The notes under the pieces are model-generated. The model was not told where the DNA came from. It ran no database searches and saw nothing but the letters and a program-made list of their open reading frames with translations. From positions 62,001 through 126,000 of the forward strand of contig MKSU01000009.1 of assembly GCA_001897375.1 (NCBI GenBank): a stretch of DNA of 64,000 nt, in the 5' to 3' direction. Below, one piece after another: positions 7,569-17,728 of the stretch (the stretch's first letter is position 1; each line of letters opens with the position of its first letter). This DNA is from Sphingomonas sp. 67-36 (GTDB lineage: Bacteria > Pseudomonadota > Alphaproteobacteria > Sphingomonadales > Sphingomonadaceae). The position numbers and the translations under genes were made by a program.

Positions 7569-9184
7569 CAGGCTTCCGATTCCTCCGAAGCCTGCGCGCC
7601 CGCATCCTCGTCCTCGTCCTCGAACCAGTGGGCGCGGGCGGCCATGATGATCTCGTTGCCCTGCTCCTCGCTGAGGCCGTATTCGGCGAGCACGCCGCCC
7701 TTGTTCTCGGGGCGCTTCGGCGCGTCCTCGTTGCGGCGGCGCGGCTCGGCGCGGCGCTTCTCGACCAGTTCGTCGGTGGCGAGGTCGGCGAGGTCGTCGA
7801 GCGTCTTGATCCCCGCCTTGCCGAGCGTGACAAGCATCGCCTCGGTCAGATAGGGCAGGTCCGCCAGCGCATCCTCGACACCGAGCGCGCGGCGCTCCTC
7901 GCGCGCGGCGGCCTCGCGGCGCTCCAGCGCTTCCTGCGCGCGGCTCTGCAATTCCTGCGCGAGATCCTCGTCGAAGCCCTCGATGCCGGCCAGCTCGTCC
8001 AGCTCGACGTAAGCGACTTCCTCCAGCTCGCTGAAGCCCTCGGCCACCAGCAGCTGCGCGAGCGTCTCGTCCACGTCCAGCTCGTTCTGGAACAGCTCGG
8101 AATTGCGGACGAATTCCTGCTGGCGCTTCTCGCTGGCGTCGGTCTCGGTGAGGATGTCGATCGCCTTGGCGGTGAGCTGCGAGGCGAGGCGGACGTTCTG
8201 GCCGCGGCGGCCGATCGCCAGCGAAAGCTGGTCGTCGGGCACCACCACCTCGATGCGATCCTCCTCCTCGTCGATCAGCACGCGGCTGACGTTCGCCGGC
8301 TGGAGCGCGTTGACCACGAAGGTCGCGGTGTCGGGGGACCAGGGGATGATGTCGATCTTCTCGCCCTGCATCTCCTGCACCACCGCCTGCACGCGGCTGC
8401 CCTTCATGCCGACGCAGGCGCCGACCGGGTCGATGCTCGAATCGTGGCTGATGACGCCGATCTTGGCGCGGCTGCCCGGATCGCGCGCGGCGGCCTTGAT
8501 CTCGATGATGCCGTCGTAGATTTCCGGCACTTCCTGCGCGAACAGCTTCTTCATGAAATCCGGGTGCGCGCGGCTGAGGAAGATCTGCGGCCCGCGATTC
8601 TCGCGCACCACCTTCAGGATCAGGCTGCGGATGCGGTCGTTCACGCGCACCACCTCGCGCGGGATCTGCGCGTCGCGGCGGATCACGCCCTCGGCGCGGC
8701 CGAGATCGACGACGATATGGCCGAACTCGACACGCTTGACGACGCCGGTGATGATCTCCCCGGCGCGGTCCTTGAACTCCTCATATTGACGCTCGCGCTC
8801 GGCGTCGCGGACCTTCTGGAAGATAGTCTGCTTGGCGGCCTGCGCCTGGATGCGGCCGAACTCGATCGGGGGCAGCGGATCGACGAGATAGTCGCCGACG
8901 GCCGCGCCGGGCTGCAGCTTCTGCGCGCCCTTCACGTCGACCTGCTTGTAGATGTCGTCGACCTGCTCGACCACCTCGACGACGCGCCACAGGCGCAGGT
9001 CGCCGTTGTTGGGATCGAGCTTGGCGCGGATGTCCATCTCCTGGCCGTAGCGGGTGCGCGCCGCGCGCTGGATCGCGTCCTCCATCGCCTCGATGACGAT
9101 CGCCTTGTCGATCATCTTCTCGCTGGCGACGGAATTCGCGATCGCGATCAGCTCCGCCCGGTTGGCGGTGACGCCGGTGGCCAT
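7568..9184 (-). CDS. nusA: Transcription termination/antitermination factor NusA
   Basis: A 538-residue NusA. The N-terminal RNA polymerase-binding domain spans about residues 1-130, the S1 domain about 135-205 (IITGVVKRVEFGHIVVDLG), followed by two KH domains (MKGSRVQAVVQEM near 290 and IGRRGQNVRLAS near 335). Two helix-hairpin-helix-like C-terminal repeats come next, then an acidic tail EDEDEDAGAQASEESEA. NusA binds the RNA polymerase beta flap and modulates pausing. It overlaps rimP by one base upstream (TAATG) and the tautomerase gene by one base downstream. Confidence 0.98.
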   Translation of the reverse strand: MATGVTANRAELIAIANSVASEKMIDKAIVIEAMEDAIQRAARTRYGQEMDIRAKLDPNNGDLRLWRVVEVVEQVDDIYKQVDVKGAQKLQPGAAVGDYLVDPLPPIEFGRIQAQAAKQTIFQKVRDAERERQYEEFKDRAGEIITGVVKRVEFGHIVVDLGRAEGVIRRDAQIPREVVRVNDRIRSLILKVVRENRGPQIFLSRAHPDFMKKLFAQEVPEIYDGIIEIKAAARDPGSRAKIGVISHDSSIDPVGACVGMKGSRVQAVVQEMQGEKIDIIPWSPDTATFVVNALQPANVSRVLIDEEEDRIEVVVPDDQLSLAIGRRGQNVRLASQLTAKAIDILTETDASEKRQQEFVRNSELFQNELDVDETLAQLLVAEGFSELEEVAYVELDELAGIEGFDEDLAQELQSRAQEALERREAAAREERRALGVEDALADLPYLTEAMLVTLGKAGIKTLDDLADLATDELVEKRRAEPRRRNEDAPKRPENKGGVLAEYGLSEEQGNEIIMAARAHWFEDEDEDAGAQASEESEA

Positions 9185-9720
9185 TAGTCGGTTTCCTCTG
9201 CTTCGATTTCTTCTTCCGCGCCCTCGGCGGAGAGCGGGACGGTTGCCTTGATGAGCTTGTCGGTCAGCACCAGCTTCGCGTCGAGCACGCCGCTGAAGGG
9301 GACGCGGGCGATCGTGCCGCTTTTCTGCTGGGCGATGACGATCGTCTCGCCTTCCACGCCGGAAAGCTCGCCCTTGAACTGCTTCTGCCCGTCGATCGGC
9401 GCATCGAGCACGATCCGCGCCTCATGCCCCGCCCAGTCGGCGAAATCCCTGAGCCGGGTGAGCGGCCGGTCGATGCCGGGGGAGGAGACCTCCAGCCGAT
9501 AGGCGTCCTCGATCGGGTCCGTCTCGTCGAGCATGTCGGACAGGCGGCGCGACAGTTCGGCGCAATCGTCGATGGTGAGCTGGCGCGTGTCCGGGCGCTC
9601 GGCCATCACCTGTAACGTGCGCTCGTCGCCCTTGCCGAACAGCCGCACGCGCACGAGTTCGAAGCCCAGTGCGGTCGCCTCGGGCTCGATCAATCGGGTC
9701 AGTGCGGCGATATCCGCCAT
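9184..9720 (-). CDS. rimP: Ribosome maturation factor RimP
   Basis: RimP acts in 30S maturation. The 178-residue product has the typical LGFELVRVRLFGKG start and the EVSSPGIDRPLTRLRDF signature near residue 90. The frame is open further upstream, but MADIAALTRLIEP is the family start, and the ATG at 9720 has a ctggag ribosome binding site 7 bases ahead. It is the first gene of the nusA-infB operon and ends with an acidic glutamate-rich tail. The operon promoter must lie in 9721-9893, shared with the divergent sugar dehydrogenase gene. Confidence 0.95.
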   Translation of the reverse strand: MADIAALTRLIEPEATALGFELVRVRLFGKGDERTLQVMAERPDTRQLTIDDCAELSRRLSDMLDETDPIEDAYRLEVSSPGIDRPLTRLRDFADWAGHEARIVLDAPIDGQKQFKGELSGVEGETIVIAQQKSGTIARVPFSGVLDAKLVLTDKLIKATVPLSAEGAEEEIEAEETD

Positions 9721-9893
9721 GGATGCTCCAGATATGGGTCGTTGCCGCCGCGAGGGCGAACCCCGCAGCCTCTTCATCTCGCGATGTAGAGAAAGCGAGG
9801 GCGATATATGACGAACCCGCGCGCGGCGCAAGCTGGCAACCGCGGGCGCTTTGTTGTGTTAAGCGACGTGACGATGATCGACGGGAGAGCTTT

Positions 9894-11129
9894 ATGATTC
9901 GCCGCCATTCCTTCGCCCTTGCCCTGCTCGTCGGCACGGCCTGCTCGGCGCAGCAGCCCGCCGATCGGCAGGCTGCGGAGCGGGGGCCGCAAGGGCCGCA
10001 GCCGGCCGGGGCGAACAATCCGGTGTCGAAGGATTCGCCCGCCGAGCCGTCGATCAGGAACGTCCCCGCGACCACCGGCCACGCGAATCTGCCGCTCACC
10101 CCGCCGCCCTTCGCCGTGACCGAGATCGGCCGGTTCGATCAGCCGGTGGCGATCGCGATGCTGCCCGGCGGGGCGGCGCTGATCACCGAGAAGCCGGGGC
10201 ACCTCAAGCTGCGCGCGGCGGACGGAAAGGTCGGCGATGTGGCGGGCGTGCCGGCGGTGCAGCTCAGCAGCCAGGGCGGCCTGCTCGGCGTCGCGCTCGC
10301 ACCCGACTATGCGGCGAGCCACACGATCTACCTCAGCTATTCCGAGCCGCGCCCCAACGGCGGCTCCAGCCTCGCGCTGATGAAGGCCGTGCTCGACGGC
10401 GCGCGGCTCACCGGCCAGCGCGTCATCTGGCGCGCCGGATCGGACGGCCCCGGCGGGCAGTTCGGCGGCGCGATCACCTTCGCGCCGGACGGCAAGTCGC
10501 TGTTCCTCTCCTCCGGCGAGCGCCAGCGCTTCATGCCGGCGCAGGACCCGGAGCAGGCGCTCGGCAAGATCCTGCACCTGACGCTGGACGGGGCGGCATG
10601 GCGGGGCAATCCGCGCTACAAGGCCGGCGGCGTCCGCGCGCAGACCTGGACGCTGGGCCATCGCAACCCCTACGGCCTCGCCTTCACGCCCGACGGCCGC
10701 TTGTGGGAGGTGGAGATGGGGCCGAAGGGCGGCGACGAGCTGAACCTGATCCAGCCCGGCCGCAACTATGGCTGGCCGATCGTGTCGAACGGCGACAATT
10801 ATTCCGGCGCGCCGATCCCCGATCATCCGTCGAAGCCCGAGTTCGCCGCGCCGAAATTGTGGTGGACGCCGACGATCTCGCCCGGCGGGCTGATCGTCTA
10901 TTCGGGCGCGATGTTCCCGCAATATAAAGGCTCGCTGCTGATCGCGGGCATGTCCGGCAAGGCGCTGGTGCGGGTAACGCTGAACGGAGACAAGGCGACG
11001 CCCGCGAACCAGTGGGACATGGGCTTCCGCGTGCGCGGGCTGGCGCAGGCGGCGGACGGCGCGATCTGGCTGGTGGAGGACGGCGGACGCGGCGCGGAAG
11101 GGCGGCTGTTCCGCCTTTCGCGGAAATGA
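9894..11129 (+). CDS. PQQ-dependent sugar dehydrogenase, probable lipoprotein
   Basis: A beta-propeller aldose-sugar/sorbosone dehydrogenase-type enzyme of 411 residues, with family motifs QGGLLGVALAPDY, GHRNPYGLAF, EMGPKGGDELN and RNYGWPI in order. These enzymes oxidise sugars in the periplasm with PQQ and pass electrons to the respiratory chain. The N-terminus MIRRHSFALALLVGTACSAQ is a signal sequence, and Cys17 may be lipidated although the lipobox is not canonical. A Pro/Gly/Ala-rich linker to about residue 65 supports membrane tethering. The ATG at 9894 has a gggagag site 6 bases upstream. It is divergent from rimP. Confidence 0.9.
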   Translation: MIRRHSFALALLVGTACSAQQPADRQAAERGPQGPQPAGANNPVSKDSPAEPSIRNVPATTGHANLPLTPPPFAVTEIGRFDQPVAIAMLPGGAALITEKPGHLKLRAADGKVGDVAGVPAVQLSSQGGLLGVALAPDYAASHTIYLSYSEPRPNGGSSLALMKAVLDGARLTGQRVIWRAGSDGPGGQFGGAITFAPDGKSLFLSSGERQRFMPAQDPEQALGKILHLTLDGAAWRGNPRYKAGGVRAQTWTLGHRNPYGLAFTPDGRLWEVEMGPKGGDELNLIQPGRNYGWPIVSNGDNYSGAPIPDHPSKPEFAAPKLWWTPTISPGGLIVYSGAMFPQYKGSLLIAGMSGKALVRVTLNGDKATPANQWDMGFRVRGLAQAADGAIWLVEDGGRGAEGRLFRLSRK

Positions 11130-11216
11130 GCGGCCGGTCGCCGAAACGCGATTGACTCTCCACGCCGGCGCGGTCACAGCCTTGCGCGCATCGTGACCCG
11201 GGCAACCGGCAAGGCA

Positions 11217-11420
11217 CGCGCGGGAGAGAGCCCCCGAACCCGTCCCTGGAGGATCGGGCAGGGGGCCGCCGAAGGAGCAACCGCCCCGGAATCTCTCAGG
11301 CAGAAGGACCGCGCGGGCCAAACGATACTCTGGAAAGCAGGCGCGCTTTCAGCGTGCCTCACCGAAGGGGTAAGTCCGGCGTCTCGGCGCCGGGAGAAGC
11401 TCTCAGGTTCCGTGACAGAG
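11217..11420 (+). ncRNA. Tandem glycine riboswitch (two aptamers)
   Basis: Two glycine aptamers lie head to tail in the gcvT leader. Aptamer 1 spans about 11217-11315, closed by cgcgcgg/ccgcgcg, with the conserved gccgaaggagcaa and ctctcaggcagaaggacc segments. Aptamer 2 spans about 11328-11420, closed by ctctg/cagag, with caccgaaggggtaa and ctctcaggttccgtgacagag. A short linker separates them. Downstream an 8-bp hairpin at 11437-11455, followed by a pyrimidine stretch, may be the expression platform. These elements typically switch glycine cleavage genes on when glycine is abundant. A TTGACT at 11152-11157 is a possible -35 element, without a convincing -10. Confidence 0.96.
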
Positions 11421-11485
11421 GGGGTGAACGGATCATCGCGGGGAGCGTTCCCGCGCCCTTCGCCCTTTCTACCGGAAGAAGCCCG

Positions 11486-12613
11486 ATGAGCGACGACGAT
11501 TTCGAGGAACCGCCGATCCAGACGCTGCCGCTCGATGCCTGGCATCGCGCGAAGGGCGGCCGCATGGTCGAGTTCGCCGGCTATCACATGCCTGTCCAGT
11601 ATGAAGGCATCATGGCCGAGCATCTGTGGACGCGCGAATCCGCCGGCCTGTTCGACGTGAGCCACATGGGCCAGCTCACCTTCACCGGCGATGGCGTGGT
11701 CGCGGCGCTGGAGGCGCTGATGCCGGCCGATATCGCCGGCCTCGCCTTCAACCGCGCGCGCTATTCGCTGCTGCTCGACGCGGCGGGCGGCATCCTCGAC
11801 GACCTGATGCTGACGCGGCAGGCGGACGACCGCATCTATATGGTCGTCAACGGCGCGACCAAATATGACGACATCGGCCATATCATCGAGCATCTGCCCG
11901 ACGCGGTGACGCTCAACCTGATGGACGATCATGCGCTGCTCGCGGTGCAGGGGCCGAAGGCGGTCGGTGCGCTGGCGCGCATCGTTCCCGGCGTCGAGGC
12001 ATTGGTGTTCATGCAGGCCGCGCCGTTCGAATGGCAGGGGCATGCGCTGTGGATCAGCCGCTCCGGCTATACCGGCGAGGACGGGTTCGAGATTTCGGTC
12101 CCGGCCGACGCCGCCGAGGCGCTGGCCGACGCGCTGGTCGCGCAGCCGGAGGTCAGGCCGATCGGCCTCGGCGCGCGCGATTCGCTGCGGCTGGAGGCGG
12201 GGCTGCCGCTCTACGGCCACGATCTGTCGCCCGAGACGACGCCGGTGATGGCCGATCTCGGCTTCGCCCTGTTCAAGCGCCGCCGTGAGGCGGGCGACTT
12301 CCCCGGCGCCGAGCGCATCCTGCTGGAGCGCGAGAACGGCCCGGCGGCGAAGCGCGTCGGCCTGCTGGTCGAGGGGCGCCAGCCGGTGCGCGAGGGAGCG
12401 TCGGTGCTCGATGCCGATGGCAGCGACGTGGGCAAGGTCACGTCGGGCGGCTTCGCGCCGACGGTCGGCGCGCCGATCGCGATGGCCTATGTGCCGCCCG
12501 CACTCGCCGTGCCGGGCACGCATATCCAGCTCACCCAGCGCGGCAAAGTCCACAACGCGACCGTGACGCCCATGCCTTTCGTTCCCCACCGTTACTTCCG
12601 AGGAGTGAAGTGA
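11486..12613 (+). CDS. gcvT: Glycine cleavage system T protein (aminomethyltransferase)
   Basis: GcvT transfers the methylene group from aminomethyl-lipoyl-H protein to tetrahydrofolate, releasing ammonia. The 375-residue product shows the expected [13 protein letters not shown] motif near residue 30, [10 protein letters not shown] near 56 and [11 protein letters not shown] near 194. The frame is open back into the riboswitch, so the start is the ATG at 11486 with ggaagaa 6 bases upstream. It is the first gene of the operon behind the tandem glycine riboswitch; gcvH follows one base after its stop codon. Confidence 0.97.
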   Translation: MSDDDFEEPPIQTLPLDAWHRAKGGRMVEFAGYHMPVQYEGIMAEHLWTRESAGLFDVSHMGQLTFTGDGVVAALEALMPADIAGLAFNRARYSLLLDAAGGILDDLMLTRQADDRIYMVVNGATKYDDIGHIIEHLPDAVTLNLMDDHALLAVQGPKAVGALARIVPGVEALVFMQAAPFEWQGHALWISRSGYTGEDGFEISVPADAAEALADALVAQPEVRPIGLGARDSLRLEAGLPLYGHDLSPETTPVMADLGFALFKRRREAGDFPGAERILLERENGPAAKRVGLLVEGRQPVREGASVLDADGSDVGKVTSGGFAPTVGAPIAMAYVPPALAVPGTHIQLTQRGKVHNATVTPMPFVPHRYFRGVK

Positions 12614-12614
12614 G

Positions 12615-12986
12615 ATGAGCCGTTATTTCAGCGAAGACCATGAGTGGATCGACGTCGACGGTGAGGTCGGCACGGTCGGCATCACCGATTATGCGCAGGG
12701 CCAGCTCGGCGACATCGTGTTCGTCGAGGTGCCGGAGGAAGGCAAGGCGCTGTCGAAGAACGACGACGCCGCCGTGGTCGAGAGCGTGAAGGCGGCGAGC
12801 GACGTCTATGCGCCCGTCTCCGGCACGGTGGTCGAGGGCAATCCGGCGCTGGCCGACGAGCCGGGCCTGGTCAACACCGATCCGGAGGGCGAGGGCTGGT
12901 TCTTCAAGATCACCCTGTCCGACCCGTCCGAGCTGGACGGGTTGATGGACGAAAACGCTTATGAGGCGTTCGTCGCCAAGCTGTGA
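12615..12986 (+). CDS. gcvH: Glycine cleavage system H protein
   Basis: The 123-residue lipoyl carrier of the glycine cleavage complex. The lipoylated lysine is Lys59 in [10 protein letters not shown]. The N-terminal [11 protein letters not shown] and the C-terminal GEGWFFKI motifs are canonical. It shuttles the aminomethyl group from P protein to T protein and is reduced via dihydrolipoamide dehydrogenase, encoded elsewhere. A gaggag motif overlapping the gcvT end provides the ribosome binding site. Confidence 0.98.
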   Translation: MSRYFSEDHEWIDVDGEVGTVGITDYAQGQLGDIVFVEVPEEGKALSKNDDAAVVESVKAASDVYAPVSGTVVEGNPALADEPGLVNTDPEGEGWFFKITLSDPSELDGLMDENAYEAFVAKL

Positions 12987-12993
12987 TCCGGCG

Positions 12994-13761
12994 ATGACCG
13001 TCTCCCCCGCCTCCGACTGGAGCCCCGAGGCTTACGCCGCCAACGCCGGTTTCGTGCCGGCGCTGGGGCAGCCGGTGGTCGCGCTGCTCGCGCCGCGCGC
13101 GGGGGAGCGAATCCTCGATGTCGGCTGCGGCGATGGCGTGCTGACCGCCGAAATCGCCGCGACCGGCGCGGAGGTGGTCGGGGTCGACGCCTCGCCCGCG
13201 ATGATCGCGGCGGCGCGCGGGCGCGGGCTGGATGCGCGGGTGATGAGCGGCGAGGCGCTGGACTTCGCGGGCGAGTTCGATGCCGCCTTCTCCAATGCCG
13301 CGCTGCACTGGATGCGCGATGCCGATGCGGTGGCGCGCGGCGTGATGCGCGCGCTGAGGCCCGGCGCGCGCTTCGTCGGCGAGATGGGCGGCGGAGGAAA
13401 TTGCGCCGCGCTGTGGGAGGGCATCGATGCGGAGCTTGCCGCGCGCGGCCATGCGATCCCGGACAGCGCGCGGCACTGGTATCCCTCCGTCGCGGCATTC
13501 ACCCGCGTCTATGCCGACGCCGGCTTCACCGACATCGCCGCCACGCTGATCCCGCGCCCGACGCCGCTGCCCGGCGGCGTGAAGGGCTGGGTCGCCACCT
13601 TCATGACCGGCGCGTTCGATGCCGCCGGGATCGACCCCGCCGCGCAGCCCGCGATCGCCGAGGCGATCGAGGCGCGGCTCGCCGACCGGCTGCGCGGGCC
13701 GGACGGTGAGTGGATAGCCGATTATGTCCGCCTGCGCTTCACGATGAGAAAGCCCGACTGA
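12994..13761 (+). CDS. Class I SAM-dependent methyltransferase
   Basis: A 255-residue Rossmann-fold methyltransferase. Motif I is [10 protein letters not shown] near residue 45, the acidic loop VVGVDASP follows at about 67, and the [13 protein letters not shown] segment near 100 resembles trans-aconitate or malonyl-ACP methyltransferases. The substrate is unknown. It starts 7 bases after gcvH and its TGA shares one base with the gcvPA ATG, so it is a real operon member under the glycine riboswitch. The context suggests a link to one-carbon or glycine metabolism, for example use of SAM derived from glycine C1 units, but this is only inference. Confidence 0.88.
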   Translation: MTVSPASDWSPEAYAANAGFVPALGQPVVALLAPRAGERILDVGCGDGVLTAEIAATGAEVVGVDASPAMIAAARGRGLDARVMSGEALDFAGEFDAAFSNAALHWMRDADAVARGVMRALRPGARFVGEMGGGGNCAALWEGIDAELAARGHAIPDSARHWYPSVAAFTRVYADAGFTDIAATLIPRPTPLPGGVKGWVATFMTGAFDAAGIDPAAQPAIAEAIEARLADRLRGPDGEWIADYVRLRFTMRKPD

Positions 13762-15119
13762 TGCGTTACCTGCCCCTCACCCAGCCCGACCGCGAGGCAA
13801 TGCTCGCGGCGATCGGCGCGTCCGGGATCGACGACCTGTTCGTCGACGTGCCCGAATCCGTCCGCCTCGCCGGCCCGATCGCCGGCCTGCCCGGCCACGC
13901 CAGCGAACTGGCGGTCGAGCGCCACATGACGGCGCTGGCGCGCAGGAACATGGCGGCCGGCGACGGCCCGTTCTTCCTCGGCTGCGGCGCCTACCGCCAC
14001 CATGTGCCGGCGAGCGTGGACCATATCATCCAGCGTGGCGAGTTCCTGACCGCCTATACGCCCTATCAGCCGGAGATCGCGCAGGGCACGCTGCAGATGC
14101 TGTTCGAGTTCCAGACGCAGGTCGCCCGCCTGCTCGGAACGGACGTGGCCAACGCCAGCATGTATGACGGCTCGACCGCCTGCTGGGAGGCGATCGGCAT
14201 GGCGCGACGCATCACGAAGCGGGGCAAGGCGATCCTGTCCGGCGGGCTGCACCCGCATTACGTGTCGGTCGCGAAGACGATGGCGAAATACACCGGCGAT
14301 GCGCTGGACTTGTCGCTGCCGGTGCTGACCGCCGAGAGCGATATCGACGCGCTGATCGCGAAGATCGACGGCGATACGTCGTGCGTCGTGGTGCAATATC
14401 CCGACATCCTCGGCCGCATCGCGGACCTGCGCCCGCTCGCCGACGCCTGCCATGCGCAGAAGGCGCTGCTGGTCGCGGTGGTGACGGAGCCGGTGGCGTT
14501 GGGCGCGATCCGCTCGCCGGGCGAGATGGACGCCGATATCGTGGTGGGCGAGGGTCAGTCGCTCGGCGTCGGCCTCCAGTTCGGCGGGCCTTACGTCGGC
14601 CTGTTCGGCTGCAAGGACAAATATGTCCGCCAGATGCCGGGGCGGCTGTGCGGCGAGACGGTGGATGCTGACGGCCGGCGCGGCTTCGTGCTGACGCTTT
14701 CCACGCGCGAGCAGCATATCCGGCGCGAGAAGGCGACCTCGAACATCTGCACCAATTCGGGGCTCTGCGCCTTGGCCTTCTCGATCCACATGACCTTGCT
14801 GGGCGAGGCGGGCCTGCGCGCGCTGGCGGCGACCAACCACGCCGGCGCGGTGGTCGCGGCGGAGCGGCTGGCGAAGGTGCCGGGCGTGCGGCTGGTGAAC
14901 GACACCTTCTTCAACGAGTTCACGCTCGATCTCGGCAAGGAGGCGCGCCCGATCGTCCGCGCGCTGGCGGAGAAGGGCGTGCTGGCCGGCGTGTCGCTCG
15001 GCCGGCTCTATCCGGGCGTCGAGAGTCTCGCCAACGGGCTGGTCGTCGCGGTGACGGAGACGACCACGCCGGAGGATGTCGAGACACTCGCCAACGCGAT
15101 CGAGGAGGTGCTGGCATGA
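13761..15119 (+). CDS. gcvPA: Glycine dehydrogenase (decarboxylating) subunit 1
   Basis: The N-terminal half of the split P protein, 452 residues, normal for this subunit. It opens [15 protein letters not shown] and includes [10 protein letters not shown] and [14 protein letters not shown] near residues 75-110. It lacks the PLP lysine, which sits on the other subunit, and with gcvPB it decarboxylates glycine onto the H-protein lipoyl arm. Its ATG shares a base with the stop codon of the methyltransferase and its end overlaps gcvPB by four bases (ATGA). Confidence 0.97.
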   Translation: MRYLPLTQPDREAMLAAIGASGIDDLFVDVPESVRLAGPIAGLPGHASELAVERHMTALARRNMAAGDGPFFLGCGAYRHHVPASVDHIIQRGEFLTAYTPYQPEIAQGTLQMLFEFQTQVARLLGTDVANASMYDGSTACWEAIGMARRITKRGKAILSGGLHPHYVSVAKTMAKYTGDALDLSLPVLTAESDIDALIAKIDGDTSCVVVQYPDILGRIADLRPLADACHAQKALLVAVVTEPVALGAIRSPGEMDADIVVGEGQSLGVGLQFGGPYVGLFGCKDKYVRQMPGRLCGETVDADGRRGFVLTLSTREQHIRREKATSNICTNSGLCALAFSIHMTLLGEAGLRALAATNHAGAVVAAERLAKVPGVRLVNDTFFNEFTLDLGKEARPIVRALAEKGVLAGVSLGRLYPGVESLANGLVVAVTETTTPEDVETLANAIEEVLA

Positions 15120-16690
15120 CCGCGATCAACCAGAGCGGCTGGCGTCCCACGACGCCCGCGCAGGGCGGCAACGCAGCTCCCACCTTCACCGGCAACAAGG
15201 CGTTGATGCTGGAGGAGCCGCTGATCTTCGAGATCGGCGGCAGCGAGACGAGCGGGGTGGAGATCGCCCCGCCCGCCACCAATGTGAACCGCCTCGGCGG
15301 CCTCGCGCGCTCCGCGCCGATCGGCCTGCCGGGCCTCAGCGAGCCGGAGACGGTGCGGCACTACACCCGCCTCAGCCGGCAGAATTACGCGATCGACCTC
15401 GGGCTGTTCCCGCTCGGCTCGTGCACGATGAAGCACAATCCGCGCCTCAACGAGAAGATGGCGCGGCTGCCGGGCTTCGCGGATGTCCACCCGCTCCAGC
15501 CGATCGACACGGTGCAGGGCGCGCTGGAGGTGATCCAGCAACTCGCGCACTGGCTGGTGACGCTGACGGGGATGCACTCGGTCGCGATGAGCCCGAAGGC
15601 GGGCGCGCATGGCGAGCTGTGCGGCATCCTCGCGATCAAGGCGGCGCTGGAGAAGCGCGGCGAGGGGCATCGCAAGGTGATCCTCGTCCCCGAGAGCGCG
15701 CACGGCACCAACCCCGCCACCGCCGCCTTCGCCGGCTTCTCGGTGGAGGACATCCCCGCCGACGCCGACGGCCGCGTCGATACGGCGGCGCTGAAGGCCC
15801 GGCTGGGGCCGGACGTGGCCGGGGTGATGATAACGAACCCCAACACCTGCGGCCTGTTCGAGCGCGACCTCAAGACGATCTCGGAAGCGGTTCACGCGGC
15901 CGGCGGCTACGTCTATTGCGACGGCGCGAACTTCAACGCGATCGTCGGCCGGGTGCGGCCGGGCGATCTCGGCGTCGATGCGATGCACATCAATTTGCAC
16001 AAGACCTTTTCCACCCCGCATGGTGGCGGCGGGCCGGGGTCCGGGCCGGTGGTGTTCTCCGAGCGGCTCACCCCCTTCGCGCCGCTGCCGTTCGTCGAGA
16101 AGCAGGGCGATCACTTCGTCCTCGTCGAGGAGGAGACGGCGCAGGATCACCATGCCGACAGCTTCGGCCGGATGACCGCCTTCCACGGGCAGATGGGGAT
16201 GTTCACCCGTGCGCTCACCTATATCCTCAGCCACGGCGCGGATGGGCTGCGGCAGGTGGCGGAGGATGCGGTGCTCAACGCCAATTATGTGCTGCGCTCG
16301 CTGGACGATGTGCTCGACGCGCCGTTCGCGGCGTCCGGGCCGTGCATGCACGAGGCGATCTTCTCCGACCGGGGCTTCGCGGAAGGCTTCTCCACGATCG
16401 ACGTCGCCAAGGCGCTGATCGACGAGGGCTTCCACCCGATGACGATGTATTTCCCGCTCGTCGTCCACGGCGCGATGCTGGTCGAGCCGACCGAGACCGA
16501 GAGCAAGGCGACGCTCGATCAATTCATCGGCGCGCTGCGCTCGGTCGCGGAACGGGCGCGGGCGGGCGACGAGACGTTGCGCACCGCGCCGCATTTCGCG
16601 CCGCGCAGCCGGCTCGACGAGACGCTGGCGGCGCGCAAGCCGAAGCTCGTCTGGCAGGAGCCGGAAACGGCGGCGGTCGCCGCCGAATAG
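15116..16690 (+). CDS. gcvPB: Glycine dehydrogenase (decarboxylating) subunit 2
   Basis: The PLP-binding half of the split P protein, 524 residues. The cofactor lysine lies in [15 protein letters not shown] near residue 293, and the [11 protein letters not shown] motif near residue 100 is characteristic. It overlaps gcvPA by four bases, indicating coupled synthesis of the two halves in equal amounts. It is the last gene of the riboswitch-controlled operon; a 13-bp stem hairpin follows the stop codon. Confidence 0.98.
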   Translation: MTAINQSGWRPTTPAQGGNAAPTFTGNKALMLEEPLIFEIGGSETSGVEIAPPATNVNRLGGLARSAPIGLPGLSEPETVRHYTRLSRQNYAIDLGLFPLGSCTMKHNPRLNEKMARLPGFADVHPLQPIDTVQGALEVIQQLAHWLVTLTGMHSVAMSPKAGAHGELCGILAIKAALEKRGEGHRKVILVPESAHGTNPATAAFAGFSVEDIPADADGRVDTAALKARLGPDVAGVMITNPNTCGLFERDLKTISEAVHAAGGYVYCDGANFNAIVGRVRPGDLGVDAMHINLHKTFSTPHGGGGPGSGPVVFSERLTPFAPLPFVEKQGDHFVLVEEETAQDHHADSFGRMTAFHGQMGMFTRALTYILSHGADGLRQVAEDAVLNANYVLRSLDDVLDAPFAASGPCMHEAIFSDRGFAEGFSTIDVAKALIDEGFHPMTMYFPLVVHGAMLVEPTETESKATLDQFIGALRSVAERARAGDETLRTAPHFAPRSRLDETLAARKPKLVWQEPETAAVAAE

Positions 16691-16703
16691 CATACCCACA
16701 ATT

Positions 16704-16732
16704 CGGCGCCGGCCCGTTTCGGGCTGGCGCCG
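16704..16732 (+). terminator. Hairpin after gcvPB, probable terminator
   Basis: Arms 16704-16716 and 16720-16732 pair over 13 bp with one G-U and a ttt loop, 13 bases after the gcvPB stop codon. There is no following T-run, so it may act as a 3'-end stabiliser or a Rho-associated end instead of a classic intrinsic terminator. Confidence 0.6.
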
Positions 16733-16779
16733 TAGCGCGCTTCGTGCCAACCCGTTCTTCTAAAAAGGAGGAGAGGGCA

Positions 16780-17712
16780 ATGGCGTTGAGCACGCGCATC
16801 ACGGAAATGCTGGGGATCGAGAAGCCGATCATCCAGGCGGCGATGGGCTGGATCGCGCGCGCGCAACTTTCCTCCGCCGTGTCGAACGCTGGCGGCATGG
16901 GGATCATCGAGACCTCGTCTGGCGAACTGGACGCGGTGCGCGAGGAAATCCTCAAGATGCGCCAGCTCACCGACAAGCCGTTCGGCGTGAACGTCGCGCA
17001 GGCCTTCGTCCGCGATCCCGACATCATCCGCTTCGTGATCGACCAGGGGGTGAAGTTCGTCACCACCTCCGCCGGTGATCCGATGAAATATACCGCGATG
17101 CTGAAGGACGCGGGGCTGACCGTGTTCCACGTCGTCCCCAATCTCGCGGGTGCATTGCGCGCGGTGGAGGCGGGGGTGGACGGCCTGATCGTCGAGGGCG
17201 GCGAGGGCGGCGGGTTCAAGAATCCGAAGGACGTCTCCACGATGGTATTGGTGCCGCAGGTGGTGGAGGCGGTCGACGTGCCCGTCGTCGCGGCCGGCGG
17301 GATCATGGATGGCAAGACGATGGCGGCCGCCTTCGCGCTCGGCGCGGAGGGCGTGCTGATGGGCACGCGCATCCTCTCCTCCGCCGAAAGCCCGGTGCAC
17401 GAGAACTGGAAGCAGGCGATCCTCGACGCCGACGCGACCGATACCGTGTTCCTCAACCGCAAGGGGCCGGGGCCGGCGCTCCGCGCACTGCGCACCGCAC
17501 GCTCGACGCGGATCGCGGCGGAGGGCTCGCCCAATATCTTCGGCGAGTTCGCCGACACACGGAAGGTCTATTTCGAGGGCGATCTGGAGGCGGGCATCGC
17601 GCTCACCGGGCAGGTCGCCGGACGCATCCATGAGGTGAAGCCGGTCGCGCAAATCCTGGACGAGACGATGCGCGAATATGCGGCGGTGGTGGCGGGCCTG
17701 CCGCGCGGCTGA
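16780..17712 (+). CDS. Nitronate monooxygenase family flavoprotein
   Basis: A 310-residue FMN-dependent TIM-barrel enzyme. Recognisable features are IIQAAMGWIA near residue 15, SNAGGMGIIE near 35, KPFGVNVAQ near 67, EGGEGGG near 145 and the phosphate-binding AAGGIMDG near 170. Family members oxidise nitronates such as propionate 3-nitronate; some are enoyl-ACP reductase-like, and the distinction is not certain from sequence. The start ATG at 16780 is preceded by an excellent aaggaggag site. It stands alone after the gcv operon and is convergent with nadE. Confidence 0.9.
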   Translation: MALSTRITEMLGIEKPIIQAAMGWIARAQLSSAVSNAGGMGIIETSSGELDAVREEILKMRQLTDKPFGVNVAQAFVRDPDIIRFVIDQGVKFVTTSAGDPMKYTAMLKDAGLTVFHVVPNLAGALRAVEAGVDGLIVEGGEGGGFKNPKDVSTMVLVPQVVEAVDVPVVAAGGIMDGKTMAAAFALGAEGVLMGTRILSSAESPVHENWKQAILDADATDTVFLNRKGPGPALRALRTARSTRIAAEGSPNIFGEFADTRKVYFEGDLEAGIALTGQVAGRIHEVKPVAQILDETMREYAAVVAGLPRG

Positions 17713-17728
17713 TTGCCGCGATCGCCGC

